In this document: positions 61,774 to 64,000 of the stretch, one piece after another
Position numbering within the stretch: the first letter of the stretch is position 1
Layout: each line of letters begins with the position of its first letter
DNA from: Candidatus Thiodiazotropha sp. (ex Monitilora ramsayi)
Lineage (GTDB): Bacteria; Pseudomonadota; Gammaproteobacteria; Chromatiales; Chromatiaceae
Reading direction: 5' to 3'
Assembly: GCA_025655575.1 (NCBI GenBank)
Contig: JAHXIP010000013.1
Span: forward strand, 34,238-98,237
DNA: 64,000 nt
The notes under the pieces: generated by a model
The model's input: the letters and a program-made list of their open reading frames with translations, nothing else
What the model was told of the DNA's origin: nothing
Databases searched by the model: none
Made by a program: the position numbers and the translations under genes

Positions 61774-63591
61774 GTGGAAGCGATCACTGACGGTAAAAAC
61801 GGCATCGATCTGAAACAGTTGTGTGACGACCTGGCCAAGCGCAATCTGCGGCCACCCCTGTTATTGCGTTTTTCCGACATGCTCAAACGCCGCATGGCGC
61901 AGATCCACAAGCGTTTCCGCATCGCCTGTGAAGAGGCTGAATACGGCGGCCGTTACTATGGTGTTTATCCCATTAAGGTCAACCAACAGCGACAGGTGGT
62001 CGAGGAGATCGTCGAGTTCGGCTCAGCCTTTAACTGGGGATTGGAGGCCGGCTCCAAGCCTGAACTGCACGCCACTCTGGCGATGCTGGAGGATGTGGAG
62101 GGGCTGATCGTCTGTAACGGCTATAAGGACCAGGAGTTCATCGACCTGGCCATGATGGGCCTCAAGATGGGCAAGCAGGTCTTCGTGGTGGTGGAGAAGC
62201 CCAACGAACTGGATCTGATTCTCCATGCGGCTGACCGCTTCGGTGTGGAACCGCTGATCGGCTTGCGCTGTCGCCTCTCAGCCACCAGCAAAGGGCTGTG
62301 GGACGACTCCGGCGGTGATAATTCCAAATTTGGTCTCTCTGCTTCCGAGCAGCTTGAGGCAATCAGTAAACTCAACCAAACGGATAAGCTCCACTGCCTG
62401 CGGTTGCTACATTTCCATATCGGCAGTCAGGTCCCGCAGATCCGCCGCATCAAGGAGGCGATGCAGGAAGCCGCACGCTACTTCGTCGAAGCGAGACGTC
62501 TGGGCGCCCCCATTGAGTTCATGGACGTGGGCGGCGGACTGGGCGTCAACTACGACGGTAGTCTGACCGGCAGTACCGCCTCGGTGGACTACTCCCTGCA
62601 GGAGTACGCCAACGATATCGTCTGGACCCTGAAGCATATCTGCGACGAAGAGTCGCTGCCTTATCCCCATATCATTTCGGAGTCGGGCAGGGCGCTGGTG
62701 GCGCACCATGCGGTGCTGATCGTTGACGTACTAGGTGTTTCTCAACGAATCAACGAGACGCCACCGATGGAGCCCGATGAAGAGAGTCCGGCCCAGCTGC
62801 GCCAACTCTGGCAGACGCTCACGGACATCGATGCAATCTCCCCCCGCGTGGCGCTGCACGATGTTACCGCCTACCGGGAGGACGTGAACAAGCTCTTTAC
62901 CCTGGGCCATGCCAGCCTGGCCGACCGTGCGCAGGGGGACGATCTCTATTGGCGCGCCATCAGCCGTCTTGTGGGTGAACTGGACGAAGAGGAGATGAAC
63001 CAACTTATCCCGGGTCTCTCCACTCAGATCGCTGACCGCTACTTCTGCAACTTCTCCGTATTCCAATCGTTACCGGATGCCTGGGCCATCAAGCAGGTCT
63101 TCCCGGTCATGCCGGTTCACCGCCTCGAAGAGCCGCCCACTCGGCAGGGGATACTGGTTGATGTGACCTGTGACTCCGACGGCACCATACAGAACTTCCC
63201 ACTGGAGGGTGGACGTTCCGTCACCTTACCGTTGCATCCCGTCAAAAAAGGAGAGCCCTACCTGATCGGTTTCTTTCTGGTGGGCGCCTATCAGGAGATC
63301 CTCGGTGATCTGCACAATCTCTTCGGCGATACCCATGCGGTTCACATCCGCATGGACGACGGCCACTACGAACTGGAGCAGGTGGTCGAAGGGGAGTCGG
63401 TGGCCGATGTGCTCGACTATGTCCAGTTCCACGAAACCGTGCTGGTCGACCGCATGCGCCGGCAGTTACAGGATGCCCGGACCGCAGGCTGGCTCACCGT
63501 GCGGGAAGCAAACCGGTTCATGCGTTTCTATCAGGAGGGGTTGAAGGGCTATACCTACCTGGAGGAAGAAACCCCAACGCTGCTCGAGTGA
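61774..63591 (+). CDS. speA: Biosynthetic arginine decarboxylase SpeA (N-terminus disrupted)
   Basis: A PLP-dependent enzyme converting arginine to agmatine, the substrate of SpeB encoded upstream. The PLP lysine is in YGVYPIKVNQQRQVVEE. Further family signatures are GLRCRLSATSKGLWDDSGGDNSKFGLS, HFHIGSQVPQIRRIK, MDVGGGLGVNYDGS, SESGRALVAHHAV and the late DVTCDSDG. The open frame from GTG 61774 encodes 605 residues, about 30 short of the usual ~635. The missing part is encoded just upstream but carries an in-frame TAG (see 61678-61773). No good ribosome-binding site precedes the GTG, so expression from there is uncertain. The body of the gene is otherwise intact. Confidence 0.9.
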   Translation: MEAITDGKNGIDLKQLCDDLAKRNLRPPLLLRFSDMLKRRMAQIHKRFRIACEEAEYGGRYYGVYPIKVNQQRQVVEEIVEFGSAFNWGLEAGSKPELHATLAMLEDVEGLIVCNGYKDQEFIDLAMMGLKMGKQVFVVVEKPNELDLILHAADRFGVEPLIGLRCRLSATSKGLWDDSGGDNSKFGLSASEQLEAISKLNQTDKLHCLRLLHFHIGSQVPQIRRIKEAMQEAARYFVEARRLGAPIEFMDVGGGLGVNYDGSLTGSTASVDYSLQEYANDIVWTLKHICDEESLPYPHIISESGRALVAHHAVLIVDVLGVSQRINETPPMEPDEESPAQLRQLWQTLTDIDAISPRVALHDVTAYREDVNKLFTLGHASLADRAQGDDLYWRAISRLVGELDEEEMNQLIPGLSTQIADRYFCNFSVFQSLPDAWAIKQVFPVMPVHRLEEPPTRQGILVDVTCDSDGTIQNFPLEGGRSVTLPLHPVKKGEPYLIGFFLVGAYQEILGDLHNLFGDTHAVHIRMDDGHYELEQVVEGESVADVLDYVQFHETVLVDRMRRQLQDARTAGWLTVREANRFMRFYQEGLKGYTYLEEETPTLLE

Positions 63592-64000
63592 GTGCTGTGT
63601 CGTGCTTGAAGTCTGTTCGTGCTCATGGTCGTCATTCCAGCGAGTGCCGGAATCCTGTCGTGGTTCGAATGCTCAGCCATAGATAACGAACCTATTAACT
63701 TCGTCACCGAAGCTTTTCAACAACTCAACAAGGCGTCGAATGAACCGTGCGGGATGATTAATGAACTGCATGGGAATAATAATGAACATCGCGAAGCTAT
63801 TTTTTGACTGGTCGAGAAGTTTTTGGAACATCGCGAGGCCTTTTCGTGACACAGCGGAATGATTTGACTCACACAGTCCCCAAAATAATCCCGGTGTTGA
63901 CTAAAAAAGAGGGTATGTAAAGTTTCCTGTGTAAACGGCCTTTCATGAAGTGGGGACCCGCTCCCCATACATAATAATGAACTGACTCATCGCCTGCTTC
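63592..64000. other. Intergenic region at the right edge, no supported gene
   Basis: A 409-bp stretch after speA. Short open frames here (63619-63807 plus; 63717-63968 minus) lack recognisable domains or good start sites. It holds a hairpin repeat (63630-63657), an 11-base direct repeat GAACATCGCGA at 63784 and 63826, and three related AATGAAC(T/A) words. It may be decayed coding or repeat DNA. Confidence 0.45.
63630..63657. repeat. Dispersed hairpin repeat, CGTCATTCC...GGAATCC type
   Basis: TTCCAGC-GAGT-GCCGGAA forms a seven-pair hairpin with one mismatch, inside the CGTCATTCC...GGAATCCTG frame that is common as a dispersed intergenic repeat in many proteobacteria. Only one copy is seen in this window. 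Confidence 0.5.

Overview
The window reads as a continuous stretch of chromosome from a free-living or symbiotic gammaproteobacterium. The evidence is the gene content and order: yebC-ruvCAB-ybgC-tolQRAB-pal-cpoB-queE-queC, cvpA-purF, a CbrA/CbrB-like sensor pair, MotY, CheV, and the oxygen-independent ubiquinone factors UbiT/UbiU/UbiV. Base composition is moderate to fairly GC-rich. A sulfur-oxidiser or Chromatiales-like lineage is a plausible guess from the general style of the genes, but nothing here proves it. Most of the DNA is ordinary, densely packed core genome. I see no prophage, CRISPR array, plasmid origin or intact insertion sequence.

Layout. 1-4.1 kb: nitrogen assimilation (3' end of nirB, nirD, a nasA-type nitrate reductase, a single-domain globin), with a perfect 27-bp inverted repeat between nirD and nasA. 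4.1-11.7 kb: acetate use, all on the minus strand (small symporter subunit, sodium:solute symporter, cNMP/CBS/DUF294 protein, DEDD exonuclease, acetyl-CoA synthetase). 12-15.2 kb: a DUF3179 protein, a TerB-like protein and a receiver-PAS-GGDEF protein. 15.3-19.7 kb: a CbrX/CbrA/CbrB-like cluster whose regulator lacks the GAFTGA loop used to contact sigma-54. 19.9-25 kb: cheV, a potassium-channel/hemerythrin operon and motY. 25-32 kb: wecB, tRNA-Val, gltX, glnS, tRNA-Ala, cvpA, purF.

32-45.7 kb is the most accessory-looking part: an Fe(II)/2-oxoglutarate oxygenase, ubiT, murI, and an AT-richer three-gene unit (TonB-dependent receptor, periplasmic binding protein, hybrid sensor kinase with HPt) that resembles a trans-envelope sensing system. 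It is followed by ubiV, ubiU and two radical-SAM genes in one tight operon, then an HDOD protein. 45.9-55.7 kb: the recombination, Tol-Pal and queuosine block, interrupted by a 292-bp MITE-like element flanked by TA. 55.8-63.6 kb: a ferredoxin-NADP reductase, a FIST sensor paired with a GGDEF/EAL protein, then speB and speA.

The most striking single observation is in speA. The conserved N-terminus of arginine decarboxylase is encoded in frame upstream of the first usable start, but a TAG stop sits exactly where other SpeA proteins have a conserved tyrosine. Signalling genes are abundant: two sensor kinases, two receiver-bearing c-di-GMP or chemotaxis proteins, a FIST/EAL pair, an HDOD protein and a DUF294 protein. 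This points to a motile bacterium that shifts between oxic and anoxic conditions and adjusts carbon and nitrogen use accordingly.
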